Source: Andreprevotia sp. IGB-42 (GTDB lineage: Bacteria; Pseudomonadota; Gammaproteobacteria; Burkholderiales; Chitinibacteraceae). From it: 64,000 nt of DNA. The notes beneath the pieces are model-generated. The model had not been told where the DNA came from. It was given only the letters and a program-made list of their open reading frames with translations, and did no database searches. How positions within the stretch are numbered: the stretch's first letter is position 1; the number at the start of each line of letters is the position of its first letter. The stretch covers positions 1 to 64,000 of the forward strand of contig NZ_WXTX01000009.1 in NCBI RefSeq assembly GCF_009848685.1. The letters run 5' to 3'. Shown piece after piece: positions 26,806 through 34,577 of the stretch. Both the position numbers and the translations under genes were made by a program.

Positions 26806-27720
26806 TCAATCCTCTACTTTGCCAAGCAGCAGGTATTCGATCACTGCTTTCTGCGTATGCATGCGGTTTTCCGCTTCATCCCAGACTACCGATTGTGGGC
26901 CATCGATCACTTCCGGATCGACTTCCTCGCCGCGGTGCGCGGGCAGGCAATGCATGAACAGCGCATTGGCCTTGGCCTGCAGCATCAGCTTTTCGCTGAC
27001 CTTGTAGTTGATGAAGTCCTTCTTGCGCTGCAGCGTTTCGCGCTCGTAACCCATCGATGTGGATACATCGGTGGTGACGATGTCGGCGTCGCGGGCGGCG
27101 CTGTACGGGTCGTAGAACTGCTCGAAATGGTCGCCACCATAGGTCTGGCCATCAAGCACGGTCATTTCGTAGCCGCGCGGGCAGGCGAGGTTGAGCTTGA
27201 AGTTGAAGATCTTCGCCGCTTGCAGCCAAGTGCGCGACACATTGTTGCTGTCGCCGATCCACGCCACCGTCTTGCCTTCGATCGAACCGAAGCGCTCTAT
27301 ATAGGTATAGATATCGGCCATGATCTGGCATGGGTGGTATTCATTGGTCAGGCCATTGATCACCGGTACGCGCGAGTTCTCGGCAAAGCGGTCGATGATG
27401 CTTTGCTCGAAGGTACGCACCATCACGATGTCGACCATGCGGCTCATCACCTTGGCCACGTCTTCTATCGGCTCGCCACGGCCCAGTTGTGTGTCCTTGC
27501 TCTGCATGAACATGGCGTGACCGCCAAACTGCGCCATCCCGGCTTCGAACGAGATGCGCGTACGCGTCGACGACTTCTCGAAAATCATCCCCAGTACACG
27601 GCCGACAAACGGCTGGTAGAGCTGGCCCGCTTTCAGGCGCTCCTTGAGGATGCGAGTGCGTTCGAACAGGTAGGCGTATTCTTCGCGCGTGAAGTCGGAA
27701 AATTGCAGGTAATGGCGCAT
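26806..27720 (-). CDS. argF: Ornithine carbamoyltransferase
   Basis: This forms citrulline from ornithine and carbamoyl phosphate. The 304-residue product starts at ATG 27720 (MRHYLQFSDFTREE). The carbamoyl-phosphate motif EKSSTRTRISFE, the HPCQIMAD motif and the ornithine-site FMHCLPAHRGEEVD are all intact. It is divergent from the DUF3579 gene, as in many betaproteobacteria. The 206-bp divergent region carries TATAAT at 27874-27879 on the DUF3579 side. Confidence 0.97.
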   Translation of the reverse strand: MRHYLQFSDFTREEYAYLFERTRILKERLKAGQLYQPFVGRVLGMIFEKSSTRTRISFEAGMAQFGGHAMFMQSKDTQLGRGEPIEDVAKVMSRMVDIVMVRTFEQSIIDRFAENSRVPVINGLTNEYHPCQIMADIYTYIERFGSIEGKTVAWIGDSNNVSRTWLQAAKIFNFKLNLACPRGYEMTVLDGQTYGGDHFEQFYDPYSAARDADIVTTDVSTSMGYERETLQRKKDFINYKVSEKLMLQAKANALFMHCLPAHRGEEVDPEVIDGPQSVVWDEAENRMHTQKAVIEYLLLGKVED

Positions 27721-27926
27721 AGGCAGCTGGGCGCGCGTCCTTGCGGGCGGCGATTTTGTGGAAAAACCCACATTATTCAACGATTTGGGTTAAGCCGGCA
27801 AGCCCTGGGGGCACCGGCAGCGCGTATATCCGCGCAACGGTGCTTTTTATCGCATCGCAGCAGAGCGCCGGTGTATAATCCGCGTTTGAAGCAACCTCAG
27901 AGACGCCGCCCGGTTCGAGCTCACCT

Positions 27927-28238
27927 ATGATCTGTAATCCGTACGAAATCATCATCCAAGGGCTTACCAGCAACGGACGCGAGTTCCGTCCCAGCGACTG
28001 GGCCGAACGTCTCTCCGGCATTCTTTCCACGTTTGGCTTCGACCAGAAGCTGTCGTATGCACCGTATGTCCGCCCCATGGTGCTGGACAATGTACGTTGC
28101 GTGGCCGTGGACAAACAGCTGGAGAAAATCGACCCGCGCGTGTTCGATTTCATCATGACCTTTGCCCGCGACAACGATCTGCGCATCGTTGACTGCCGCA
28201 CCCTGCTCGATCAGTACCAGGCCGACGCCAACTCCTGA
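27927..28238 (+). CDS. DUF3579 domain-containing protein
   Basis: A 103-residue cytoplasmic protein of unknown function (MICNPYEIIIQGLTSNGREF, SDWAERLSGILSTFG, RVFDFIMTFARDNDL). This family is found almost only in betaproteobacteria and is usually next to argF, as here. No catalytic residues can be named. Confidence 0.88.
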   Translation: MICNPYEIIIQGLTSNGREFRPSDWAERLSGILSTFGFDQKLSYAPYVRPMVLDNVRCVAVDKQLEKIDPRVFDFIMTFARDNDLRIVDCRTLLDQYQADANS

Positions 28239-28262
28239 TCCGCTGTACCTAGGTATTGCCCT

Positions 28263-28289
28263 GCGGCAAGGTTTTTACCTTGCCGCTTT
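28263..28289 (+). terminator. Terminator hairpin after DUF3579
   Basis: GCGGCAAGG-TTTTTA-CCTTGCCGC followed by only three T. It has a strong stem and a short tail. The rest of 28239-28558 has no convincing gene. Confidence 0.6.
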
Positions 28290-28480
28290 GCATATGGCCG
28301 CCGCATTGCATCATTTGGCGCGCGTTGTGTTGCAGGCTGGTGACCGACAGCTGACGGCTGGCCGTTCTTGCACTGCTGAAGTGGCCGTATCTGTGGTGTT
28401 GCTGCGTGTTGCCAGCAGGCGGCGGCAATTTGATTGCTGTGTGCATGGCCATTTTCCCCAAAGATTTCACCGTATCTTCG

Positions 28481-28509
28481 TTGTTGCGCCGCACAATCAG
28501 CGCTATGCT
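28481..28509 (+). promoter_or_regulatory. Candidate sigma-70 promoter of the SDR gene
   Basis: TTGTTG (28481-28486), a 17-bp spacer and TATGCT (28504-28509). It lies 50 bp before the ATG of the reductase gene. Confidence 0.45.
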
Positions 28510-28558
28510 AGTTCGTGTTAGTGCGAATGCACGCGTGATGAAGAAGGGGCAACAGACG

Positions 28559-29299
28559 ATGAAACTCAAAGACAAAGTCGCCATCATTACCGGTTCGGCC
28601 AGCGGCATCGGCCAGGCTACCGCGGTCAAGTTTGCTGCCGAAGGCGCAAAGGTGATTGTTTGTGACGTGAACCAGGCCGGCATCGACAGCGTGGTATCGC
28701 AGTTGGTGGCCACTGGCGCCACGGCAGCGGGCTACGTGGTCGACGTGACCAACAAGGAACAGATTGCCAGCATGGTCAGCGGTGTGAAGGCGCAGTTCGG
28801 CCGCATCGATATCCTGGTGAACAATGCCGGTATTGTCGCCGATGCGCAGCTCTACAAGATGACCGATGACCAGTTCGACCGCGTGATCGACATCAACCTC
28901 AAGGGCGTCTACAACTGTGCCAAGGCCGTGGTCGATACCATGATCGAACAGGGCGGCGGGGTGATCCTGAATGCCTCCTCGGTGGTGGGCCTGTACGGCA
29001 ACTTCGGCCAGACCAATTACGCGGCAGCCAAGTTCGGCGTGATCGGCTTCGTCAAGACCTGGGCGAAAGAACTGGGCAAAAAGGGTATCCGCGCCAATGC
29101 GGTCTGTCCGGGCTTCGTTGCCACTCCCATCCTTGCTTCGATGCCGGAAAAGGTGATCCAGGCGATGGAAGAGCGGGTACCGATGAAGCGGCTGGCGCAG
29201 CCGGAAGAAATTGCCAACGTGTATGCGTTCCTCGCGTCCGACGATGCCAGCTATATCAACGGCGCAGCCATCGAAGTGACGGGTGGCCTGACGCTGTAA
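28559..29299 (+). CDS. Short-chain reductase, FabG-like
   Basis: A 246-residue NAD(P)-dependent short-chain dehydrogenase/reductase. The cofactor motif [11 protein letters not shown] near residue 12, NNAG, and the catalytic Ser-Tyr-Lys ([21 protein letters not shown]) are all present. [16 protein letters not shown] follows. It looks most like beta-ketoacyl-ACP or acetoacetyl-CoA reductases (FabG/PhaB), but lies alone and has no fatty-acid neighbours. The ATG at 28559 is preferred, after AAGGGGCAAC. Confidence 0.88.
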   Translation: MKLKDKVAIITGSASGIGQATAVKFAAEGAKVIVCDVNQAGIDSVVSQLVATGATAAGYVVDVTNKEQIASMVSGVKAQFGRIDILVNNAGIVADAQLYKMTDDQFDRVIDINLKGVYNCAKAVVDTMIEQGGGVILNASSVVGLYGNFGQTNYAAAKFGVIGFVKTWAKELGKKGIRANAVCPGFVATPILASMPEKVIQAMEERVPMKRLAQPEEIANVYAFLASDDASYINGAAIEVTGGLTL

Positions 29300-29317
29300 G
29301 CAGCAGGCAGCCCATGA

Positions 29318-29346
29318 AAAAGCCCGGATGCGTTCCGGGCTTTTTT
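29318..29346 (+). terminator. Rho-independent terminator
   Basis: AGCCCGGA-TGCG-TTCCGGGCT with A and T tracts. It ends the reductase gene and also faces the convergent L,D-transpeptidase gene. Confidence 0.88.
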
Positions 29347-29395
29347 ACGTCTTCATCGGGCAGGCGCCAATAGCAGGCAGGCCCGGATGGCGAGG

Positions 29396-30667
29396 TCAGC
29401 CAGCGCCAGCCGCGCCTTCCCAGATGATTTTCCATTGCCGGGCATCACGTTCCCAATACAGGCGCTTGCGCATGCGGTGGTTGAGGTTGTTGCTGCTGTA
29501 ATCCTGGTTGAAGGTGGATACCCACATCGGTTTGTCGCCGCCGGTGGCAAACAGGCTGATATCGTCGAGCTTGACCTTGGCCCATTGCTTGCCGGCATTG
29601 ACGTTGGCTTTCTGCACCGCCCATTTGTCGTAGCTGATGCCATCTTCGCTGACGAAGCGGCGGCTGTACTCGGCGACATAGTTGGGGGTGTCACGGTTTT
29701 CCCAGGCAGTGCGCCAGCTGTCCAGCGTTTGCTGGGCCTCCTGATGGCGTGCACGCCAGGCATCGGCACCCAGCCATTCCACCTTGGGAACGATCACTAC
29801 CGGAGTGGCGCCGATCTGCAGGTAATCGGCCACCTCGAGCATTTCCGGATTGGTGAGCGCCACGCAGCCATTGGATGCCCACGGCGCGCGCGCATAGGTG
29901 TCGTATGGCACGCCATGTAGCCAGATGCCGTGGCCGGTGCGGCCTTCGCGTTTATCCCACTCGTTGGGATAGGACATCGGCCAAGCGCCCACGCCGTACA
30001 GTGCGGCGTTGGAGCCCATGGTTTTGTCCATTTGCGCGCGCGGCATATGGCTGGTGACGAAATACACGCCCAGCGGGGTACGCTGGTCGCCTTCCACCTG
30101 CTTGCCCATACCCAGTTTGCCGATGGTGGCGTAGTAGTCGGTTACGTAGCGCGGCGTGCCGTTATCGTTGGCATAGATGTAGATGCGTGACTTGCCGGCA
30201 TCTACCAGCACCACGTGCTTCTGCCTGGGTGACAACACCAGCAGTGGCGCTGGCAGCAGGTCGGTGGGCGGCGGCGCGGTTTCACGCTTGCTGCGCACCA
30301 GCGCTTCGCGGCGCAGGTCTTCCAGCCGGTCTGCCGGTGCGCTGGCGGCACTGCCCATGTTTTCCAGCGGCATTGCACGCATTGCGTACAGGTCTGCCGA
30401 GAGCAGATGGGCCAGCCGGTAATTGGGTTGTTTGTCGAGCAATGCATCCACGGTGGCGCGCGCATCGTTCATGCGGCCCTGACGGATCGAATCGATGGCG
30501 GCAACGATCATGCGCTCGGGCGTCCCTTGCGCGGCACGGCCGGGTTTTTCGCCCAGGTGTACGCGGAAGGGGGTGTCGATGCTGGCAAAGTTGGGCTGCG
30601 CTGCCGGGGCGAGCAGCAACAGGGCGACCAGACTGAGGAGCCTTTTGGCCCATTTGGATAACGACAT
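29396..30667 (-). CDS. L,D-transpeptidase (YkuD) with C-terminal NTF2-like domain
   Basis: A 423-residue exported peptidoglycan or lipoprotein cross-linking enzyme. A signal peptide (LLSLVALLLLAPAAQ) is followed by a helical linker with a tetratricopeptide-like pair of helices (about 50-115). The YkuD domain (about 145-290) has HGIWLHGVP and the catalytic cysteine motif SNGCVALTN. The C-terminal 110 residues (DSWRTAWENRDTPNYVAEYS) form a Cds6/SnoaL-like domain also found in the adjacent gene. ATG 30667 is the start; the next codon upstream is TTG. The TPR-gene stop lies 24 bp upstream. Confidence 0.9.
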   Translation of the reverse strand: MSLSKWAKRLLSLVALLLLAPAAQPNFASIDTPFRVHLGEKPGRAAQGTPERMIVAAIDSIRQGRMNDARATVDALLDKQPNYRLAHLLSADLYAMRAMPLENMGSAASAPADRLEDLRREALVRSKRETAPPPTDLLPAPLLVLSPRQKHVVLVDAGKSRIYIYANDNGTPRYVTDYYATIGKLGMGKQVEGDQRTPLGVYFVTSHMPRAQMDKTMGSNAALYGVGAWPMSYPNEWDKREGRTGHGIWLHGVPYDTYARAPWASNGCVALTNPEMLEVADYLQIGATPVVIVPKVEWLGADAWRARHQEAQQTLDSWRTAWENRDTPNYVAEYSRRFVSEDGISYDKWAVQKANVNAGKQWAKVKLDDISLFATGGDKPMWVSTFNQDYSSNNLNHRMRKRLYWERDARQWKIIWEGAAGAG

Positions 30668-30691
30668 CAAATCAGCTTGCCTGCTCTCTGA

Positions 30692-31777
30692 TTACGCGCC
30701 AGCGCGTTCTTCAATGATCAGCCAGCGATTGCCGGATTTCTGCATGATGAGCGTTTTGCCCGTGGTGGTCGAGAGCCGTTCGGACTTGTAGCTCTGGCGG
30801 AAACGCACCTTCACGGTGTCTTCATCGACAAAGTCGATTTTCACGTCACTGACGTGCACATCGATGGATTTGGGGGCGCTGATGCGATCACGCCGCTCCT
30901 TGGCCCATGCATCGAATTTCTGGCCGCCCGGTGCCTTGAACTGGCGGCTATACGCGCCCAGGTAACCGTTCACGTTCTGCTTGCCCCAGGCGCCTGCCCA
31001 GCCATCCACGGCGGCAACCACCTGCTGGCGCGCGCTGTCATTGCCTGCCTTGGCGGTTTCGACCTTGGCTGGTGCCGGCGCCGGAGTGGCAACTGGTGCC
31101 AGCGTCGGCAGTGGCTTGCTGGTGGGCTTGGCGGCCGCAACGGCCATGGTTGGTGGCAATGTCGGCACGGCGCTCGGCTTGAGCGGTGCACCGGTGATGG
31201 TGATTTTCGGCAACGGTGTGATTTTGCCCGGCTTGACCGAGGCCAATTGCGTCTTGGGCGCCATGGCGTTCTGGCTGAAAAGCTCGCTCACCAGCTTGAG
31301 CTTGGTCTGCACCGTATTGTTGTTTTCCAGCTGCAGTGCCTTGCTGTAGGCCTGCGAAGCCAGCCGTGCGTACAGGTCGCCCAGGTTTTCATGGGCGATG
31401 GCGTAGCTGGGGTTGGTCTGGATCGCCATCTGCAGCGCAGCGCGCGATTTGTCCAGCTGGTTCTGCTGCGCGTACAGCACCGCGAGGTTGTTGTACGGCT
31501 CCGGCAATTGCGGGTAATCCTCGGACAGGCTCACGAACGCCTTGATGGCTTCGTCGGTGCGGCCGAGTTCGGTCAGCGCCAGGCCGCGCATGAAGCGGAT
31601 CTGCGCGTCTTGCGGGGTTTTGAGCAGCGCCTTGTCGGCTTTTTCCAGTACCTGGGCAAACTGCCTGGCACGCAACAGCGTCTGGATGTCTTCAGCGTCG
31701 CCAGCGTGGGCAAATGCGCACAGCAGCAGGCCGGTAACGGCGGCAAAGCGAAGACGGGAAAGACGGTGCACGGGCAT
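30692..31777 (-). CDS. Exported TPR protein with NTF2-like C-terminal domain
   Basis: A 361-residue secreted protein. After a signal peptide (LRFAAVTGLLLCAFAHA) come about four TPR units (FAQVLEKADKALLKTPQDAQ, LPEPYNNLAVLYAQQNQLDK). A Pro/Ala/Thr-rich linker (about 210-250) leads to a C-terminal domain DGWAGAWGKQNVNGYLGAYS that is the twin of the L,D-transpeptidase C-terminus. ATG 31777 is chosen as it precedes the signal peptide. It likely recruits or regulates the downstream transpeptidase, since the two are 24 bp apart (inference). Confidence 0.85.
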   Translation of the reverse strand: MPVHRLSRLRFAAVTGLLLCAFAHAGDAEDIQTLLRARQFAQVLEKADKALLKTPQDAQIRFMRGLALTELGRTDEAIKAFVSLSEDYPQLPEPYNNLAVLYAQQNQLDKSRAALQMAIQTNPSYAIAHENLGDLYARLASQAYSKALQLENNNTVQTKLKLVSELFSQNAMAPKTQLASVKPGKITPLPKITITGAPLKPSAVPTLPPTMAVAAAKPTSKPLPTLAPVATPAPAPAKVETAKAGNDSARQQVVAAVDGWAGAWGKQNVNGYLGAYSRQFKAPGGQKFDAWAKERRDRISAPKSIDVHVSDVKIDFVDEDTVKVRFRQSYKSERLSTTTGKTLIMQKSGNRWLIIEERAGA

Positions 31778-31850
31778 GGATGTTTGTTCCGGTGTATCTG
31801 AAGGTGCGACTAAACTGGCGGAGTTTACCAAAACCTTATGTATGACGCCT

Positions 31851-32195
31851 ATGAACCTGCCGCCCGGTATTACTTCCATTCTGTTGCTGATTGCCTCTAA
31901 TGTCTTCATGACGTTTGCATGGTATGGCCATCTCAAGCATGTCAACGACCGCAGCTGGCTATGGGCAGCGCTGGTCAGCTGGGGCATTGCGTTGTTCGAA
32001 TACCTGCTGCAGGTGCCGGCCAACCGCATCGGCAGCAGCGTTTACAGTCTGGCGCAGCTCAAGATCATCCAGGAGGTGATTACACTGAGCCTGTTCATTC
32101 CGTTTGCGGTGTTCTACATGCACCAGCCATTCAAGCTCGATTACGTGTGGGCGGGCCTGTGCCTGACCGGTGCGGTGTATTTCATGTTCCGTTGA
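31851..32195 (+). CDS. DMT-family membrane protein, DUF486
   Basis: A 114-residue membrane protein with four hydrophobic segments. ASNVFMTFAWYGHLKH, SWGIALFEYLLQVPANRIG and KIIQEVITLSLFIPFAVFYM are the DUF486 pattern, a small relative of the drug/metabolite transporter superfamily. An in-frame ATG at 31842 would add three residues. Substrate unknown. It is divergent from the TPR gene across 73 bp. Confidence 0.85.
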   Translation: MNLPPGITSILLLIASNVFMTFAWYGHLKHVNDRSWLWAALVSWGIALFEYLLQVPANRIGSSVYSLAQLKIIQEVITLSLFIPFAVFYMHQPFKLDYVWAGLCLTGAVYFMFR

Positions 32196-32295
32196 TGCGT
32201 TGCAGCGGCTGGCCGCTCCTAATGCTTTTCGCCAATGTCACTGGCGGTCAGCCTGTCTAGAATGATCCAGTTTAGGCAAAAAACAGGGGCTGGGC

Positions 32296-32940
32296 ATGCA
32301 GATCAATGTGGTGAATCATCCGCTGGTGCAACACAAGCTGGCGTTGCTGCGCGAGGCGGAGGTCAGCACCAACAAATTCCGCCTGCTGACCGCAGAGCTG
32401 GCGCGGCTGCTGGCGTATGAAGCCACGCGCGATCTGGCGCTGGAAGATGTGGTGATCCAGGGCTGGTGCGGCGAGGTCAACGTCAAGAAAATCAAGGGCA
32501 AGAAGCTGACCGTGGTGCCCATCCTGCGCGCGGGTATCGGCATGCTCGATGGCGTGCTTGACCTGGTGCCCTCGGCCAAGATCAGCGTGGTGGGGCTGGC
32601 GCGCAACGAGGAAACGCTGCAGCCGGAGCCGTATTTCGAGAAATTCGTCGGCAATCTGGAAGACAGGCTGGCGCTGATCATCGACCCCATGCTGGCAACC
32701 GGCGGCTCGCTGGTGGCCACCATCGACATGCTCAAGCGCAATGGTTGCACCGAGATCAAGGCCATCGTGATGGTGGCTGCGCCCGAGGGCGTGAAGCTCG
32801 TCAACGAAAAACATCCGGACGTGCAGATCGTGGCGGCATCGCTCGATAGCCACCTGAACGAGCACGGCTACATCATCCCGGGCCTGGGCGATGCGGGGGA
32901 CAAGATTTTCGGTACCACCGGTACCACCAACAACAAATGA
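32296..32940 (+). CDS. upp: Uracil phosphoribosyltransferase
   Basis: Salvage enzyme that makes UMP from uracil and PRPP. The 214-residue product (E. coli 208) has [14 protein letters not shown] near residue 74, the PRPP loop [10 protein letters not shown] and the uracil-binding [17 protein letters not shown]. It precedes uraA by 45 bp, forming a uracil uptake and salvage operon. Confidence 0.97.
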   Translation: MQINVVNHPLVQHKLALLREAEVSTNKFRLLTAELARLLAYEATRDLALEDVVIQGWCGEVNVKKIKGKKLTVVPILRAGIGMLDGVLDLVPSAKISVVGLARNEETLQPEPYFEKFVGNLEDRLALIIDPMLATGGSLVATIDMLKRNGCTEIKAIVMVAAPEGVKLVNEKHPDVQIVAASLDSHLNEHGYIIPGLGDAGDKIFGTTGTTNNK

Positions 32941-32945
32941 AGCGG

Positions 32946-32966
32946 AGCCGGGGAGACCCGGCTTTG
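32946..32966 (+). promoter_or_regulatory. Intercistronic GNRA hairpin between upp and uraA
   Basis: AGCCGGG-GAGA-CCCGGCT is a perfect 7-bp stem with a GAGA (GNRA-type) tetraloop followed by TTTG. It may partially terminate or stabilise the upstream message, setting the ratio of Upp to UraA. Confidence 0.5.
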
Positions 32967-32985
32967 TGCCTCGTGGAGTCGATAC

Positions 32986-34230
32986 ATGCTGCACACATTG
33001 AAAACGGCCGTTTCCGGCGCGCAGATCCTGTTCGTGGCATTCGGCGCGCTGGTGCTGGTGCCTTTGCTCACCGGCCTGCACCCTGCGATGGCGTTGCTGG
33101 GCGCCGGGGTAGGCACGCTGTTGTTCCAACTGGTGACGCGGCGCCAGGTACCCATCTTCCTGGGTTCGTCATTCGCTTTCATCGCCCCCATCATCTTTGC
33201 CATGCAGACCTGGGGGCAGGCGGCCACGCAGTTTGGCCTGTTCGCAGCCGGATTCATGTATTTCGTAGTGGCGGCCATCATCAAATGGCGTGGCATGGCG
33301 CTGATCCACCGCATCCTGCCAGCGGTGGTGATCGGGCCGGTGATCATCGTCATCGGCATGTCGGTCGCGGTGGCCGCTTCGGGCATGGCCATGGGGCAGG
33401 CAGGCGGCAAGCAGCTGATTCCCTACGGCTCGTCCATTCTGCTGGCGGGCATTTCGCTGGCTACCACCATCATCGTGGCGGTGTTTGCCGGTGGCATGCT
33501 GCGGCTGGTGCCGATTCTTTCCGGCGTGATTGTCGGCTACGTGGCATCGGCCGTGCTGGGCGTAGTCGATTTCCAGCATGTGGCGGATGCACCGTGGTTT
33601 GCATTGCCGCATTTCGTACAGCCCGAGGTGAACTGGGCCGCTGCGCTGTTCATGCTGCCGGTGGCGATTGCACCGGCCATCGAGCACATCGGCGGCGTGA
33701 TGGCGGTGGGCAAGGTGGCCGGCAACGACTACACCGCCAGCCCGGGGCTGCACCGCACGCTTGCCGGTGATGGCCTGGGCGTGTGCTTTGCCGGCCTGAT
33801 CGGCGGCCCGCCCATCACCACCTATGCAGAGGTGACCGGCGCACTGATGATCACGCGCAATTTCAACCCGGTGATCATGACCTGGGCAGCTGGCCTGGCA
33901 ATCATCCTGGCGTTCTTCGGCAAATTCAACGCGGTGCTGCAGTCGATCCCCATGCCGGTGATGGGTGGCATCATGGTGCTCCTGTTCGGCACCATTGCCA
34001 GTATTGGCCTCAAGACCATGATCGATGCCAGGGTAGACCTGATGGTGCCACGCAATCTGGTGATCGTTGCCGTGGTGCTGACCTGCGGTATCGGCGGGCT
34101 GACCGTGAAGATCGGCGCGTTCAATATGGTGGGCGTGGGGTTGGTGAGTTTGCTGGCCATCGCTTTGAATCTGCTGCTTCCGCTGCAGCCTGTCAGGCGC
34201 GATGGTATTGCCGAGGGCCAGGACGTCTGA
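32986..34230 (+). CDS. uraA: Uracil permease UraA (NCS2 family)
   Basis: A 414-residue uracil:proton symporter. Fourteen hydrophobic segments fit the NCS2 fold. Visible motifs are SSFAFIAPI (N-terminal), IEHIGGVMAVGKVAGNDY with the transport-essential Glu, and GLIGGPPITTYAEVTGA with the second substrate-contacting Glu. Downstream of upp with a 45-bp gap. Confidence 0.95.
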   Translation: MLHTLKTAVSGAQILFVAFGALVLVPLLTGLHPAMALLGAGVGTLLFQLVTRRQVPIFLGSSFAFIAPIIFAMQTWGQAATQFGLFAAGFMYFVVAAIIKWRGMALIHRILPAVVIGPVIIVIGMSVAVAASGMAMGQAGGKQLIPYGSSILLAGISLATTIIVAVFAGGMLRLVPILSGVIVGYVASAVLGVVDFQHVADAPWFALPHFVQPEVNWAAALFMLPVAIAPAIEHIGGVMAVGKVAGNDYTASPGLHRTLAGDGLGVCFAGLIGGPPITTYAEVTGALMITRNFNPVIMTWAAGLAIILAFFGKFNAVLQSIPMPVMGGIMVLLFGTIASIGLKTMIDARVDLMVPRNLVIVAVVLTCGIGGLTVKIGAFNMVGVGLVSLLAIALNLLLPLQPVRRDGIAEGQDV

Positions 34231-34336
34231 GCACGGCAGCAGCGCGGAAAACGTGTAGCGGCCTGTTTGCCCGGTCAGCCATGCGGCCATGGCATGCACA
34301 GCGAGCTTACTCAGGATTGTTGTAAAAATACCACTG

Positions 34337-34375
34337 AAAGCCCCTGCGCACCCGGTGTGGTGACAGGGGCTTTTT
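34337..34375 (+). terminator. Rho-independent terminator after uraA
   Basis: AAGCCCCTG pairs with CAGGGGCTT across a loop of about 16 bases, then TTTTT. It lies 107 bp after uraA. The remainder of 34231-34577 shows no gene; a palindrome at 34504 is listed separately. Confidence 0.8.
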
Positions 34376-34503
34376 GACGGGCTCAAGGGCACGGGGCACC
34401 GGATGATATCCGGCGTTTTCCCGTCTGCGGGAATCGCTTTCCGCAGTGCCGGCCAAGGCCCGCCGGACATGGGGGAAGCGGGAAAATCTTTCAAAAAAAG
34501 TCA

Positions 34504-34519
34504 ACTTTGCATGCAAAGT
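34504..34519. promoter_or_regulatory. 16-bp perfect palindrome upstream of RCC1 lipoprotein
   Basis: ACTTTGCATGCAAAGT is a perfect palindrome 58 bp before the lipoprotein ATG. Its position suits an operator or a promoter-proximal regulator site. No known regulator is assigned. Confidence 0.45.
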
Positions 34520-34577
34520 GGGTGGTGATAAACTGCCAGCGCTTTCCTACGTGCTCCCGATTTCCTGCAGGTTTTCA

